The notes: generated by a model from the letters alone, not told the origin. Counted from the first letter of the stretch, positions 26,362 to 35,860 are shown. The stretch is DNA of 64,000 nucleotides from Pseudonocardia oroxyli (GCF_900102195.1 NZ_FNBE01000015.1:1-64000); one strand, 5' to 3'. Made by a program: numbers and translations.

Positions 26362-26963
26362 CGACCGCGACCCCGACCCGGCGGACGTCCCGTACCCCTC
26401 ACGGTGTCCACCGCCGACGCAGCCAGATCATCGCTCTCGGTCTCGCGGCGTTCGGAATACTCGCATCGTCATACGTGACCAACGCGCTCGCGGACCGCGA
26501 CCAGGTCATCGCCGTCGCCAGGACGGTGACGGTCGGCTCGATTATCCGCGTCGAAGACGTCACACCGGCTCAGTTGCCGGGCGATTCCGGCCTTGCAGGG
26601 CTCATGTGGAGCGAGATCGACCGCGTCGTCGGGCAGACTGCTACGACGACTCTCCTCCCAGGCCAGATCGTCGTCGCACAGGCCGTGGGTGCGCCATCTC
26701 TGCCGGGCCCGGGGCAGGCTGTGGTCGGCGTCGCCGTGGCCGCCGGTCTCGCCCCGGCGGCAGCCCTAGGGCGCGGCGATCGGGTCGCCGTCATCGACGC
26801 CGTGACGGGAGGGCAGGGCATCCTCGGCGAGGTCGTCTCCGAGTCGACGACCTCCGCCGAGACTCGCACGATCGACGTCGTCGTCGATGCGACCGATGCC
26901 GCAGGCGTCGCCGTGCTGTCCCGAGCCGGACAGGCAGCAGTGGTCCTGCTCGAGGACCGGTGA
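26358..26963 (+). CDS. CpaB/RcpC-like SAF-domain protein
   Basis: 201 residues. A single membrane helix (SQIIALGLAAFGILASSYV) follows a basic tail. Residues ~48-110 form a SAF domain (VARTVTVGSIIRVEDVTPAQ, LLPGQIVVAQAVG), followed by a second beta-rich part. CpaB/RcpC proteins sit in the periplasm of Flp/Tad pilus machines and link the pilus to the cell wall or secretin. In Gram-positives the SAF protein is retained without a secretin. ATGA overlap with the previous gene. Confidence 0.8.
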   Translation: MTTATPTRRTSRTPHGVHRRRSQIIALGLAAFGILASSYVTNALADRDQVIAVARTVTVGSIIRVEDVTPAQLPGDSGLAGLMWSEIDRVVGQTATTTLLPGQIVVAQAVGAPSLPGPGQAVVGVAVAAGLAPAAALGRGDRVAVIDAVTGGQGILGEVVSESTTSAETRTIDVVVDATDAAGVAVLSRAGQAAVVLLEDR

Positions 26964-26967
26964 CCCG

Positions 26968-27708
26968 ATGATGATCAGCGTCGTCACGGTGAAGGGCAGC
27001 CCCGGCGCCACCACCCTGTGCCTCGCACTCGCGGCGAGCTGGCCGGACCCGGTGATCCTCTTCGACCTCGACCCCCAGTGCGGAAGCGTTCTGTCCGGGC
27101 TCACCGACGGCGCGGTGCAAACCGAGCACATGCTCGTCGACGTCCTCCTCGAGTCACGACACGGCTCGTTGGAGGAGGCTCTGCAACGCCATGTCTCCCG
27201 ACCGGTCCCCCACGGCCCGCTACTGCTCGGCGGGTTCGGTGCCCCGGAGCAGGCGGTCGGTGTCGACTTCGCCCCGCTCGCCACCACACTGACCGAGATC
27301 GTCGACGCGGATCTGATCGTCGACATCGGCCGGTTCGCCATGGCGCACCCAGTCAACGTCCTTCTCCACGAGAGCGATCTCGTCCTCGTCGTCACGGACT
27401 CGTCCTTCAACAGCGTCCGCACACTTGTACGGACGCTGCCGGCGTTGACACGGGAGGCGGATGACGTCCCGATCGGGCTCGTGGTCGTTGATCCCGGCAA
27501 GCCCTACCCCGGCCGCGACATCGGCGACGCCTGCGGCAGAAAAGTCCTAGCCGAGATCCCCCTCGACGCCAGGACGGCAGCCGTATGGTCGGACGGCGCC
27601 CCACCGCCGCCCCGTCATCGACGGCGTCCGCTGACGCGGGCGGCCGCGCACCTGGCAGCCCGCGTCCGTGCCGAGCTGGCGTCTCCGCCCGAGGGGGTGA
27701 CGGCATGA
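26968..27708 (+). CDS. CpaE/TadZ-like ParA-family ATPase
   Basis: 246 residues. The N-terminus MISVVTVKGSPGATTLCLAL is a deviant Walker A of the ParA/MinD class in which the second lysine is replaced (G-S-P-G-A-T-T). DLDPQCGSVL follows, then IVDIGRFAMAHPV (Walker B/switch). TadZ/CpaE proteins localise the Tad machine at the pole. Altered P-loops are common in that family. The basic C-terminus (PPPRHRRRPLTRA) may bind membrane or DNA. ATGA overlap with the next gene. Confidence 0.8.
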   Translation: MMISVVTVKGSPGATTLCLALAASWPDPVILFDLDPQCGSVLSGLTDGAVQTEHMLVDVLLESRHGSLEEALQRHVSRPVPHGPLLLGGFGAPEQAVGVDFAPLATTLTEIVDADLIVDIGRFAMAHPVNVLLHESDLVLVVTDSSFNSVRTLVRTLPALTREADDVPIGLVVVDPGKPYPGRDIGDACGRKVLAEIPLDARTAAVWSDGAPPPPRHRRRPLTRAAAHLAARVRAELASPPEGVTA

Positions 27709-29051
27709 ACGAGGCGGTGATCGCCGGAATCCACGCCGTCGTGCTCGATCGTTTGAGCCGCCTCCACAGCGAAGACGGGCTCACAGCGGCGGACGAGCGC
27801 CAGCGGGTCCGCTCGTGGATCGGCCAGGAGTTGGTGTCGGAGGCCACCCGCCGAAGCGACGCCGGTGTCCCCCAGCTCACAGCAGCCGAGGAGGCCATCG
27901 TCCTCCGCCGGGTCGAGAATGCGATCTGGGGCCTGGGCATGCTCCAGGAGATCCTCGACAACCCGGACATCGAAGACGTCTACATCACCGGCTGCGACCC
28001 GCCGCTCGTCCGCTTCCGAGACGGTGTCATCCGTCGCGCCAAGGACGGCCTCGCCGAGTCCGACGCCGCGCTGATCGAGCAGATCCAGTTCATCGCCGGT
28101 CATCACGCGACGTCCGAGCGGGCCTTCTCCCCCTCGCAGCCCTTCCTCAACATGCGCCTACCGGACGGTTCCCGCCTGGCCGCGATCCGGGACGTAGCTC
28201 GCCGTCCCACGGTGACGATCCGGCGCCACCGCGTCGCCCACCTGACTCTCAGCGACCTCGCCGGGATGGGCACCCTGTCCGCGCAGATCGGCGAGTTCAT
28301 CTGTGCGGTGGTCCGAGCGAGGGGCAACATCGCCTTCACCGGCGCTCCGGGGGTCGGCAAGACGACGCTGATGCGCTGCGCCGCCAGGGAGATCCCGGCG
28401 ACCGAGCGCATCGCGACGCTGGAGACCGAGTTCGAGCTCGGACTGGCCGATCTCGCCAACGCCTCGCCACTCCTGATCGCGTTGGAGGCGCGCCCCGGCT
28501 CCACGGAGGCCGACCCGAAGACTGGCCATCGAGCCGGAGAGATCACCCTGTCCGACCTCGTCCACCAGGTGCTCCGGATGTCGGTCACCCGCGTCGTCGT
28601 CGGAGAGGTGCGCGGCGCCGAGGCCCTCCCCATGCTGGAGGCGATGACCGCCGGAATGCCCGGCTCGATGTGCACCCTCCACGCGGGCTCGGCAGGTGAG
28701 GCGTTCGAGCGGCTGGTCACCGCCGCTATGAAGGGCGCAGGCCACGGTTGGTCGGATGCCTTCGTCACCCGGCTCGCCGCCCAGGGCATCGACTACGTGG
28801 TCCACATGCGGCAGGTGGACCACCCGGCGCTGGGAGGACAGCGCCGAATCGTCAGCGAGGTCGCCGAGGTGGCCGGCGTGACGGAGACCGGTGTCGTCGC
28901 ACTCAACCGGATCTTCGCGCCCGACCCGTCCGGCACGGACCCGCGGGCCGTCTTCCGGATGCTGCCCCAGAACCGAGCACCCTTCGAGGAGGCGGGCATC
29001 GACCTCGCGGCTCTGCTTCTGCCGGCGAACGGCCAGGTGCGAGTCCGATGA
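27705..29051 (+). CDS. TadA/CpaF-type secretion ATPase
   Basis: 448 residues. It has the TadA/CpaF N-terminal domain (LDNPDIEDVYITGCDPPLVR), then the RecA-like ATPase with Walker A near residue 211 (FTGAPGVGKTTLMRC), a Walker-B-like stretch near residue 298 (VVVGEVRGAEALPML) and the CTLHAGSAGEAFERL segment typical of VirB11/TadA ATPases. It drives pilus assembly at the membrane. It lies directly before two F-type membrane platform genes. The start chosen overlaps the previous stop (ATGA at 27705). Confidence 0.92.
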   Translation: MNEAVIAGIHAVVLDRLSRLHSEDGLTAADERQRVRSWIGQELVSEATRRSDAGVPQLTAAEEAIVLRRVENAIWGLGMLQEILDNPDIEDVYITGCDPPLVRFRDGVIRRAKDGLAESDAALIEQIQFIAGHHATSERAFSPSQPFLNMRLPDGSRLAAIRDVARRPTVTIRRHRVAHLTLSDLAGMGTLSAQIGEFICAVVRARGNIAFTGAPGVGKTTLMRCAAREIPATERIATLETEFELGLADLANASPLLIALEARPGSTEADPKTGHRAGEITLSDLVHQVLRMSVTRVVVGEVRGAEALPMLEAMTAGMPGSMCTLHAGSAGEAFERLVTAAMKGAGHGWSDAFVTRLAAQGIDYVVHMRQVDHPALGGQRRIVSEVAEVAGVTETGVVALNRIFAPDPSGTDPRAVFRMLPQNRAPFEEAGIDLAALLLPANGQVRVR

Positions 29052-29923
29052 CCGGCACTACCGTCCTCGGGGCTGCAGGAGGGGCAGCGCTCGGCCTCGC
29101 CGTCGCTCTCGCGCTCTCCCCCGGCGCCCTCCCCCGGCGGATCATCGGGGTCGACGCGGCACGCAAGCTGCTCCGAACAGCGCGGAGGTCGCAGCTCCCC
29201 GCTCGTCATGAACGGGTCCGTGTGATCGCCTGGATCGTGGGTGGCGTCGCCGCAGCGGGCATCACCGGCTGGCCCGTCGCCGGCGTGGCGATCTCCGCGA
29301 CGGGGATCTGGCTTCCCTGGCTCCTCGGCTCGGCCGACGTCGCGGAGCACCGCATCTCCGTTCTCGCCGCACTCGGCACCTGGTGCCGTCGGATGTCGGA
29401 CCTCCTCGTCGGGGGTGGGGCCCCCGGGCTGACCGCCGCAGTGATGGCAGCTGCCGAGGCCGCACCCTCCGAGATCGAGCGGCCGGTACGCCGTCTCGCC
29501 GCCGACCTGCAGCTGCCCCAGGCCGATCGGGTCGCAGCGTTCGGCGCCTTCGCCGACGGGGTCGGGGACCGGAGCGGAGACGCCGTGGCGGCCGCTCTGG
29601 CCCTCGCGCTGGCCCATCAGACGCCCGGCGTCGCCCTGGTACTGCGCCAGCTCGCCACGTCGCTGGAGCGGGAGGTCCGAGCTCGGCGGGAGGTCGAGGC
29701 GGACCGCGCCGAAGCCCGACAGTCGATCGCCATGCTCCTGCTCATCCAGGCAGGGGTGTTCGTCCTGGTCGCCCTGGCACCTGGGTTCGCGGAGACATAC
29801 CGCTCGTTCGGAGGTCAGCTGATCATGGCCGCGCTGCTCGCGGGTTCGGTCGCCGTGCTCATCTGGATGCGGCGCATCGCACTCGGTACCCCTGCACCCC
29901 GCTTCTTCGGCGCTGAACGATGA
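29048..29923 (+). CDS. TadB-like membrane platform protein
   Basis: 291 residues with four hydrophobic segments and the cytoplasmic type II secretion F-type domain (residues ~105-220; GTWCRRMSDLLVGGGAPG ... ALAHQTPGVALVLRQLAT ... VRARREVEADRAEARQS). TadB and TadC form the inner-membrane platform of the Tad/Flp pilus. Overlaps both neighbours by four bases. Confidence 0.85.
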   Translation: MTGTTVLGAAGGAALGLAVALALSPGALPRRIIGVDAARKLLRTARRSQLPARHERVRVIAWIVGGVAAAGITGWPVAGVAISATGIWLPWLLGSADVAEHRISVLAALGTWCRRMSDLLVGGGAPGLTAAVMAAAEAAPSEIERPVRRLAADLQLPQADRVAAFGAFADGVGDRSGDAVAAALALALAHQTPGVALVLRQLATSLEREVRARREVEADRAEARQSIAMLLLIQAGVFVLVALAPGFAETYRSFGGQLIMAALLAGSVAVLIWMRRIALGTPAPRFFGAER

Positions 29924-30792
29924 TCCTGTCGCTGGCGGGCGCCACGGCGGGTGGCGCGCTGGGCCTCGCCGTCGCCCTGATGCTCACCAGCATCCAGCGG
30001 TGGCGCCCCAACCTGGACGACGCACTGTGGCTCAGCCACGAGCGGAACCGCACCGTCGCTGCGACTCCATTGGGGACGAGCCTGCTCCGCGGTCTGTTGG
30101 GCCGACTTCCGCTGGCGGTCGACGCGGAGGATCTTCGTGTCCTCGGTATCGACCGGTCCGAGCTCGCTCTCCGCCGACTGATCGAGGCGGTTCTCGGGCT
30201 GCTCTGCGGACCGTTGTTTCTCGTACTGACGGTCGTGCTGGAGGTCGAGCTTCCCTCCATCCTCGCGGTCGGGTTCTCCGCCGTGGGAGCGTGGGCGGGG
30301 TGGAGCGGCGCGGCTCGCCGGGTGCGGCGACGTGCCGATGCCCGCCGCGACGAGCTCCGCCACGCATTGGTCACCTACCTCCAGCAGGTGAGCTTGCTGC
30401 GTCGAGCAGGGGCGGGCGTCGTGACCGCCTTCCGCGGCCCGGCCGAGCTTCTGACCTCCACATGGGCCTTCGCCACGATCGGCCACCACCTGGAGCTGGC
30501 CGAGCGGGCCGGGAAGATGCCGTGGGACGGACTCCGCAGGCTCAGCGAAGACGTCGATCTGCCGGAGCTCGACGACATCAGCGCGATCGCCCGCTCGGCC
30601 GGGAGTGACGGCGGCACGGTCATCGAAACCCTGCTCGCGCGAGCCGACAGCCTCGAGGACGAATTGCGGTCCGAGGCCCACGCTGCGGCCAACCGCGCCA
30701 GCGTCCGCATGAACATCCCCGGGGCCGTCCAGGTCCTCCTGATCACCGCGTGGGTCCTTGTGCCTGCCACCTCATTCCTGATGTCCCTCTAG
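29920..30792 (+). CDS. TadC-like membrane platform protein
   Basis: 290 residues, with F-type secretion-domain character: a basic helix (AARRVRRRADARRDELRHAL), a long cytoplasmic stretch with SLLRRAGAGVVTAFRGPAE and ELDDISAIARSAGSDGGTVI, and a C-terminal membrane helix (VQVLLITAWVLVPATSFLM). Partner of the preceding TadB-like protein in the pilus platform. ATGA overlap at its start. A 14-bp gap with a ribosome site follows before the small pilin-like gene. Confidence 0.85.
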   Translation: MILSLAGATAGGALGLAVALMLTSIQRWRPNLDDALWLSHERNRTVAATPLGTSLLRGLLGRLPLAVDAEDLRVLGIDRSELALRRLIEAVLGLLCGPLFLVLTVVLEVELPSILAVGFSAVGAWAGWSGAARRVRRRADARRDELRHALVTYLQQVSLLRRAGAGVVTAFRGPAELLTSTWAFATIGHHLELAERAGKMPWDGLRRLSEDVDLPELDDISAIARSAGSDGGTVIETLLARADSLEDELRSEAHAAANRASVRMNIPGAVQVLLITAWVLVPATSFLMSL

Positions 30793-30806
30793 CCCTGGAG
30801 GCTCCC

Positions 30807-31010
30807 GTGCGCACCGTCCTGTCCTCGATCCAGCTGGTGGTCACCGAAGCCCATCTCGCCCTCCTGCGCCGAACAGGCCCGATGGACGAACGGGGCGGCG
30901 GCAGGAACAGCGACGAGGGCTTCCACATCGGGGCGGGGGCGGTGCTCGGCGGACTCATCCTCACGGCCGTCGGCGGCTATGTCGCCAAGAAGCTGGGTGC
31001 GCTGGAGTGA
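30807..31010 (+). CDS. small single-helix protein, candidate Flp-type pilin
   Basis: 67 residues, GTG 30807 preceded by CTGGAGG. A basic/hydrophilic first half (EAHLALLRRTGPMDERGGG) is followed by a C-terminal hydrophobic helix (FHIGAGAVLGGLILTAVGGY) ending in KKLGALE. Size, position between TadC and TadE genes and a Gly before the helix (DEG/FHIG) make it the best pilin candidate for cleavage by the prepilin peptidase encoded downstream. The usual Glu at position +5 of the mature pilin is not evident, so the call is tentative. Confidence 0.65.
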   Translation: MRTVLSSIQLVVTEAHLALLRRTGPMDERGGGRNSDEGFHIGAGAVLGGLILTAVGGYVAKKLGALE

Positions 31011-31393
31011 CGCTCACATCGGAACGAGGTGGGGCCGTCAGTGTCCAACTCGCGCTCCTGTGGAGCGCACTCGTGGCGATCCTCCTCGCCGGAGTACAGG
31101 TCTCACTCGTCGCCATCTCGTCGCAGCTCGCCATGTCCGCCGCGGAGGACGGACTGCGCGCCGGGCGTTACGCGGACGTACGCACTCCACCGGCAGCGGC
31201 ACGTGCAGAGGCCCTCCGATTCCTCGAGACGTACGCCGGGAGCTTGATCAGCGAGCCTGCGGTCGAGGCAGCCGAGGGTGGTGACGGGCTCCTGACCGTT
31301 CGCGTCTCCGGGAACGTGGCCGGCCTCCTTCCCGGCCTCGGGCTGACTGTCGATCGTGCTGCCGCAGCGGCGATCGAGAGGCCGGCCCGATGA
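31007..31393 (+). CDS. TadE-like pseudopilin
   Basis: 128 residues, GTG start overlapping the previous stop. The N-terminus has the RGG-x-VSVQLAL ... hydrophobic helix pattern (LALLWSALVAILLAGVQVSL) of TadE-like minor pilins, followed by a short external domain. The Glu usually found after SV is Gln here. Two more TadE/TadG-like genes follow in the same coupled operon. Confidence 0.8.
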   Translation: MTLTSERGGAVSVQLALLWSALVAILLAGVQVSLVAISSQLAMSAAEDGLRAGRYADVRTPPAAARAEALRFLETYAGSLISEPAVEAAEGGDGLLTVRVSGNVAGLLPGLGLTVDRAAAAAIERPAR

Positions 31394-31812
31394 AGCCGCT
31401 GATCGAGGGTGAACGGGGCGGGGGGCCGTCCGTCGAAGGGGCGGTCCTCGTCGGTGCACTCGGACTGGTCGTTGCGTTCGGCATCGCCGGTGTGCGAGTG
31501 ACGATGGCTGAGGCGGCCACATCGCAGGCCGCGGCGTCCGCGGCCCGGATCGCGTCCATCCAACGAGACCCGGCTGCGGCGGCGACGATCGCCGAGGACG
31601 CTGCGCGTGGGGCGCTCAGCCAGCGCGGGATCGCCTGTGCCGCAGTGGCTGTCAGGGTGGTTGTCGACGACGACGACGGTCTGGCCGTCGTCCGGGCGGA
31701 GGTGAGCTGCGACGCGCGCTGGTCCGACCTCGCGATTCCAGGAGCACCCGGGTCGTACCGCACCGCCGCCAGTGCCGTCAGCCCCATCGACCCGCTTCGG
31801 GAGCACGAATGA
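31390..31812 (+). CDS. TadE-like pseudopilin, second copy
   Basis: 140 residues. The N-terminal motif GGGPSVEGAVLVGALGLVVA retains the SVE signature of TadE-like minor pilins. The external part has two Cys (GIACAAV, VSCDARW), which could form a disulfide. ATGA overlap with both neighbours. Confidence 0.8.
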   Translation: MKPLIEGERGGGPSVEGAVLVGALGLVVAFGIAGVRVTMAEAATSQAAASAARIASIQRDPAAAATIAEDAARGALSQRGIACAAVAVRVVVDDDDGLAVVRAEVSCDARWSDLAIPGAPGSYRTAASAVSPIDPLREHE

Positions 31813-32222
31813 ACGAGCGCGGCGGAGGTGCGATGTCCGTCCCGGGGACGCTCCTCGTCCTCGCATTGCTGCTCGCTGCCGGTCTCGGGATCGACGGGGT
31901 ACGAAAGGCCCAACAGCTCGCGGATGCCGACGCGATCGCTGAAGAGTCGGCTCGTGCCGGAGCCCAGCAGATCGACATCAACGAGCTCCGCCGCGGACAC
32001 CTGACTCTCGACACCTCGCGCGCTGTGCGAGCAGCGACCCGGTTCGCCGAGTTGGCCGAGGCGACCGCAACCGCCGAGGTGACACCCAACGGTCGGGTTC
32101 GAGTACGGGTGATTCTCGTTCGCCCGTCGTTCATCCTGGGCGTGCTGGGTGTCGAGGCCTTGACCAGCACGGGCTCAGCCGAGTCGGCGCCGTTGATGAT
32201 CCCCTCCGGAGGCCCTCGATGA
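31809..32222 (+). CDS. TadG-like pilus assembly protein
   Basis: 137 residues: RGGGAMSVPGTLLVLALLLAA forms the N-terminal helix, followed by an Ala-rich amphipathic stretch (KAQQLADADAIAEESARAGA) and a beta-rich end. It matches the small TadG/Rv3654c-type proteins that follow TadE genes in actinobacteria. Its stop overlaps the start of the large LysM/BTAD gene. Confidence 0.72.
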   Translation: MNERGGGAMSVPGTLLVLALLLAAGLGIDGVRKAQQLADADAIAEESARAGAQQIDINELRRGHLTLDTSRAVRAATRFAELAEATATAEVTPNGRVRVRVILVRPSFILGVLGVEALTSTGSAESAPLMIPSGGPR

Positions 32223-35200
32223 TGACGACCGCGTACCGCTCGGCCCGCGCCGCACTCGCGGCGGCCACCCTCCTGGCCCTTGTCGTAGGCATCCCGATGG
32301 CGCTCGTTCGCTTCGGGGCCGCTCACCTCCCGGAACGCCTACCCGGCCTCGACGCGCTGACCGTCGCTCTGCTGCACCCCGAAGACGGACGCATGCTGGT
32401 CGGCCTGCTCATCCTCGCCGTGTGGGCCTTCTGGATCTACCTCGTGGTCACTGTTGCGATGGACGTCGTCGACGTCCTCCGCAACGGCATCGACGTGCTC
32501 CATCAACGGCGAGTGGGGCCGCGCGCTCTCACCGGCACCCTCATCCTGTGGGCGTTGACGACCCTGACGTCCCAGCCCGGAACCGCCACACAGCCAGTCA
32601 CCTCACCGGTTCTGATCGCTGTGCAGGCACCCTCGACACCCGATCCGGCTGTCGCCACCTACGTCGTCGAACCCCGGGACACGTTGTGGGACATCGCCTT
32701 CCGCGAGCTTGGTGATCCACTTCGGTGGAGGGAGATCCTCGATCTGAACCGAGATCGCGTCCAGGCGGACGACGCCCGCCTGACCGACGCCGGTCACCTC
32801 CGGCCGGGCTGGGTTCTCGCGTTGCCACCCGCTCAGCCGTCGGGCGAGATCGCCGTCCGCCCGGGCGATTCACTCGCATCCATCGCCCAAGACCAGCTCG
32901 GAGACCCCCATCGATATCCGGAGATCTTCGATGCGTCTCGGGACATCGTACAGCCGGACGGTGCTCGGCTCACCGATCCTCGGGTGATCCGCCCGGGCTG
33001 GCTGCTTCGGCTGCCAGACAGCGCCGACGCACCGTCTACACCGGAACGAGAAGCCAGCCCGACGCCCAGCGCCGCGCCAGAGCCGCCCGTGGCGACGCCG
33101 CCGATAGAAGCTTCCCGTCCGAGCGCAGAGCACTCGGCAGCACCCCCGTCGACGGAGCAGCCCGCCCCACCGACGAGGATCCCTGCCCCTCCGCAGCCGG
33201 CGGCGGAGCCCGCCCAGGACGAGTCGACGCCCCTTCCCCTGCTCGTCGGGCTGGGAGGGGCTGCCGCGACGGGGTTCCTCGGCCTCCTTCTGCACCTCCG
33301 CCGTCGCCAGCGGCGGTTTCGCGAGTACCGCAGGCAGATCGCGCTTCCCACCGCCACCGACGCCGTCGTAGAAGCTCCTGTCCGTCGCGCTGCGATCGCC
33401 GGACCCGACACCGAACTCCTGCACTCGGCACTCCGCCTCGCCGCCGCCGAGGCCCCACCGCCGAACGTCAACGGAGCCGTGTCCACCCCGGACGGCGTCG
33501 TCCTGCTGGGCCTGCGCGGGCAACCCGCACCGTCAGCGTTCGAGACGACAGCGGAGGGCGACTGGCTGCTGCCCACCGCGACCACCGCGCCGACCACAGC
33601 GCGCAACGGATATCCGGCGCTCGCGTCCCTCGGACGGCTCGACGACGGCAGCACCGTCTTCACTGACCTTGAGGCGGACGGCGTCCTCCACCTCGTCGGC
33701 AGCCGTCACCAGGCTGGCGACCTCCTCCGACACATCACACTAGAGCTCGGAACGAGCGAGTGGGCCGACGATCTCGAGCTGATCGTCGTCGGGCTCGAAC
33801 CGGACCTCACCCCGCTCGGACACCACAAGGTCGAGACCTTCCGCGATCTCGACGAGGCGCTACAGCGGTTCACCACGATCCTCGACGCGTCGGCCCCCGA
33901 ACTTGACGGATCCGACATCCCTGCACCGGCGCGCCGTGCCGCCGGGGACCCCTCCGAAGCCCTGGTGGTCAGGGTCCTCGTCGTCCACGCCGTCGACATG
34001 TACGACGAACAGCTGCTGCACGACACCTGCGACCGGCTCCTCGGCCGGGGACGCACCAGCGCCGTCGTCCTCACCTCCAGCACGGCCACACCGCTCCCCG
34101 GACCACGCCTCTCCATCGATCAGGATGGCGTGCTCGCCGACATCGAATGGGCGGGCGAGAGGGTCAAAGCCGAACAGCTCTCTCGGGAGCTCGGGCAGGG
34201 CCTGCTCGACATCCTCGCCACCGCTGACGAACCCGACCAGCCGGTGCCGCCCGCTCGGGGAGACCAGCCGTGGGCCCAACAGATGACCCTCGACGGGTCG
34301 TGGGAACCGGAGCCCGCCGAAATCGTCCCTGATGACCCTCCCGAGCCGTTCCCGCAGCGAACAACGAAGCAGGAACGTCGCCTCACCCGGGTGGAGAACG
34401 ACGACCCGGATCTAGACGACGATCTCGCCGAGTGGGGTGACACCGAGACACCCGCCCGGCCACTGGTCGCGGTGCTCGGCAAGCCGGCCGTGCGCGCTCC
34501 TGGCGGGCCTCCACCGGGCCGGGCCGCCTGGCAGATCGAGGTGGTCGTCTACCTCGCGTTCCACGAGCGTGGGGTCAGCCGCGAGAAGATGGCCACCGAC
34601 CTGTGGGTCGACGGCAAGGCCGCGTCGCCGTCAGGGGTGCGCCGCACGATCGCCGAGCTGCGTCCGTGGATCGGCAAGCACCCGACCCGGCCCGACGTCG
34701 AGTTCGTCCCCTCCCTCAGCACGAGCGGTGACGGCCGCTACCGGCTGACCGGGCACCTTCTCGACTGGGACCTCTTCCGCCGACTTCGTAAGCGCGCCCA
34801 GGCGCGGGCGGCGGCGGGTCGTGTCGACGACGCCCGTGCCGACTACCGCAGTGCCCTCCGGCTGGTTCGCGGCCCCGTCCTCAGCCCGCGCCGGGACCGC
34901 GGCTATGCCTGGCTGAGCAACCCTGACCAGCATCACGACGCCCTGATCCCGGGCTTCGTGATCGACACCGCCCACGAGCTCGTCGACCTCGCGTTGGCGA
35001 ACGACGACCTCGAGGAGGCGAGGTGGGCCGCCGAGATCGCGCGGATGGTCGACCCCGACTCGACCCACGACAACCCGTTCCTCGACCTCATGCGCATTGC
35101 ACACGCCGAGGGAGACACCGGGGCGATGCGCCAGTACGCCGAGCTGCTACTGGCCGAACGCGATTTCGAGGTCGGCGAAGACCTCCCGCCCGCGAGCTTC

Positions 35201-35257
35201 GAGGTCTTCCACCGCCTGTTCCCGAACGGGCTCGGCCGGCCCGTCGACGACGAATGA
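32219..35257 (+). CDS. membrane protein with two LysM domains and a C-terminal BTAD-type domain
   Basis: 1012 residues. Three N-terminal hydrophobic segments lie within residues ~10-120. LysM 1 starts near residue 148 (YVVEPRDTLWDIAFRELGD) and LysM 2 near 210 (IAVRPGDSLASIAQDQLGD), so this part should face the wall. A Pro-rich linker and a further helix (residues ~340-360, LLVGLGGAAATGFLGLLLHL) follow, then a large cytoplasmic region. It ends (residues ~745-1012) in a winged-helix plus TPR-like bacterial transcriptional activator domain (GVSREKMATDLW, GVRRTIAELRPWIG). Similar architectures accompany actinobacterial Tad genes. It could sense the wall or pilus and act on transcription from the membrane (inference). 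Confidence 0.85.
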   Translation: MMTTAYRSARAALAAATLLALVVGIPMALVRFGAAHLPERLPGLDALTVALLHPEDGRMLVGLLILAVWAFWIYLVVTVAMDVVDVLRNGIDVLHQRRVGPRALTGTLILWALTTLTSQPGTATQPVTSPVLIAVQAPSTPDPAVATYVVEPRDTLWDIAFRELGDPLRWREILDLNRDRVQADDARLTDAGHLRPGWVLALPPAQPSGEIAVRPGDSLASIAQDQLGDPHRYPEIFDASRDIVQPDGARLTDPRVIRPGWLLRLPDSADAPSTPEREASPTPSAAPEPPVATPPIEASRPSAEHSAAPPSTEQPAPPTRIPAPPQPAAEPAQDESTPLPLLVGLGGAAATGFLGLLLHLRRRQRRFREYRRQIALPTATDAVVEAPVRRAAIAGPDTELLHSALRLAAAEAPPPNVNGAVSTPDGVVLLGLRGQPAPSAFETTAEGDWLLPTATTAPTTARNGYPALASLGRLDDGSTVFTDLEADGVLHLVGSRHQAGDLLRHITLELGTSEWADDLELIVVGLEPDLTPLGHHKVETFRDLDEALQRFTTILDASAPELDGSDIPAPARRAAGDPSEALVVRVLVVHAVDMYDEQLLHDTCDRLLGRGRTSAVVLTSSTATPLPGPRLSIDQDGVLADIEWAGERVKAEQLSRELGQGLLDILATADEPDQPVPPARGDQPWAQQMTLDGSWEPEPAEIVPDDPPEPFPQRTTKQERRLTRVENDDPDLDDDLAEWGDTETPARPLVAVLGKPAVRAPGGPPPGRAAWQIEVVVYLAFHERGVSREKMATDLWVDGKAASPSGVRRTIAELRPWIGKHPTRPDVEFVPSLSTSGDGRYRLTGHLLDWDLFRRLRKRAQARAAAGRVDDARADYRSALRLVRGPVLSPRRDRGYAWLSNPDQHHDALIPGFVIDTAHELVDLALANDDLEEARWAAEIARMVDPDSTHDNPFLDLMRIAHAEGDTGAMRQYAELLLAERDFEVGEDLPPASFEVFHRLFPNGLGRPVDDE

Positions 35258-35856
35258 TCGTCGGGGGCGTCGTCGGCCTCGCTCTGGCGCCGCTGATGCT
35301 CGTGCTAGCCCGACGCAGCACGCGGACAGCTCGTCCGACGTCGGCCGTGGAGTCCGTCGCCGGAGCTCTGGTCGCTGGGGTAGGGATCGTCGCCGCCGAA
35401 GTAGGCGGCTCCGCAACCAGCCTCGCCCTGCTCGCCTCGGTCGCCGTCTTCGGTGGCGCCGCGATGATCGTCGACGTGACCGAGCTGCGGCTCCCCAACC
35501 GGCTGGTCGCCGCTCAGTCCGTCGCCGTGGTTCTCGCCGTCTCGGTGACAGGAGGCGCGGACCCGAACGCGCTGATCCGCGCCGCTGTCGCAGCGGCCGC
35601 GATGGGGATGGTGGCGACCGGGCTTCTCTTCGTCGTGCCGACCGCGTTCGGGTGGGGCGATGTGAAGATCCTGCCCAGCCTGGCTGCCGCCACCGCGTTC
35701 CTCGGGTGGCGATGCACCGCCCTCACAGTCGGGCTGTCCGGTCTGCTACTGCTGGTTTCCGCGGTGACCGCGGCCCTCAACCGTCCGGGCGGCGACGTGC
35801 CCTACGGGCCGGCGTTGGTGCTGGGAACGCTCGCGGGTGTCGCCCTCACGCTGTAG
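35254..35856 (+). CDS. A24-type prepilin peptidase (TadV/CpaA-like)
   Basis: 200 residues, ATG overlapping the previous stop. Multi-span membrane protein with the two aspartates of type IV prepilin peptidases: one at about residue 72 (IVDVTELRLPNR) and the GxGD-type motif GWGDVKI near residue 133. It lacks the N-terminal methylase domain, as in TadV/CpaA. It should process the pilin-like product of this operon. Last gene of the Tad operon; convergent with the relaxase operon only five bases away. Confidence 0.9.
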   Translation: MIVGGVVGLALAPLMLVLARRSTRTARPTSAVESVAGALVAGVGIVAAEVGGSATSLALLASVAVFGGAAMIVDVTELRLPNRLVAAQSVAVVLAVSVTGGADPNALIRAAVAAAAMGMVATGLLFVVPTAFGWGDVKILPSLAAATAFLGWRCTALTVGLSGLLLLVSAVTAALNRPGGDVPYGPALVLGTLAGVALTL

Positions 35857-35860
35857 TCGG

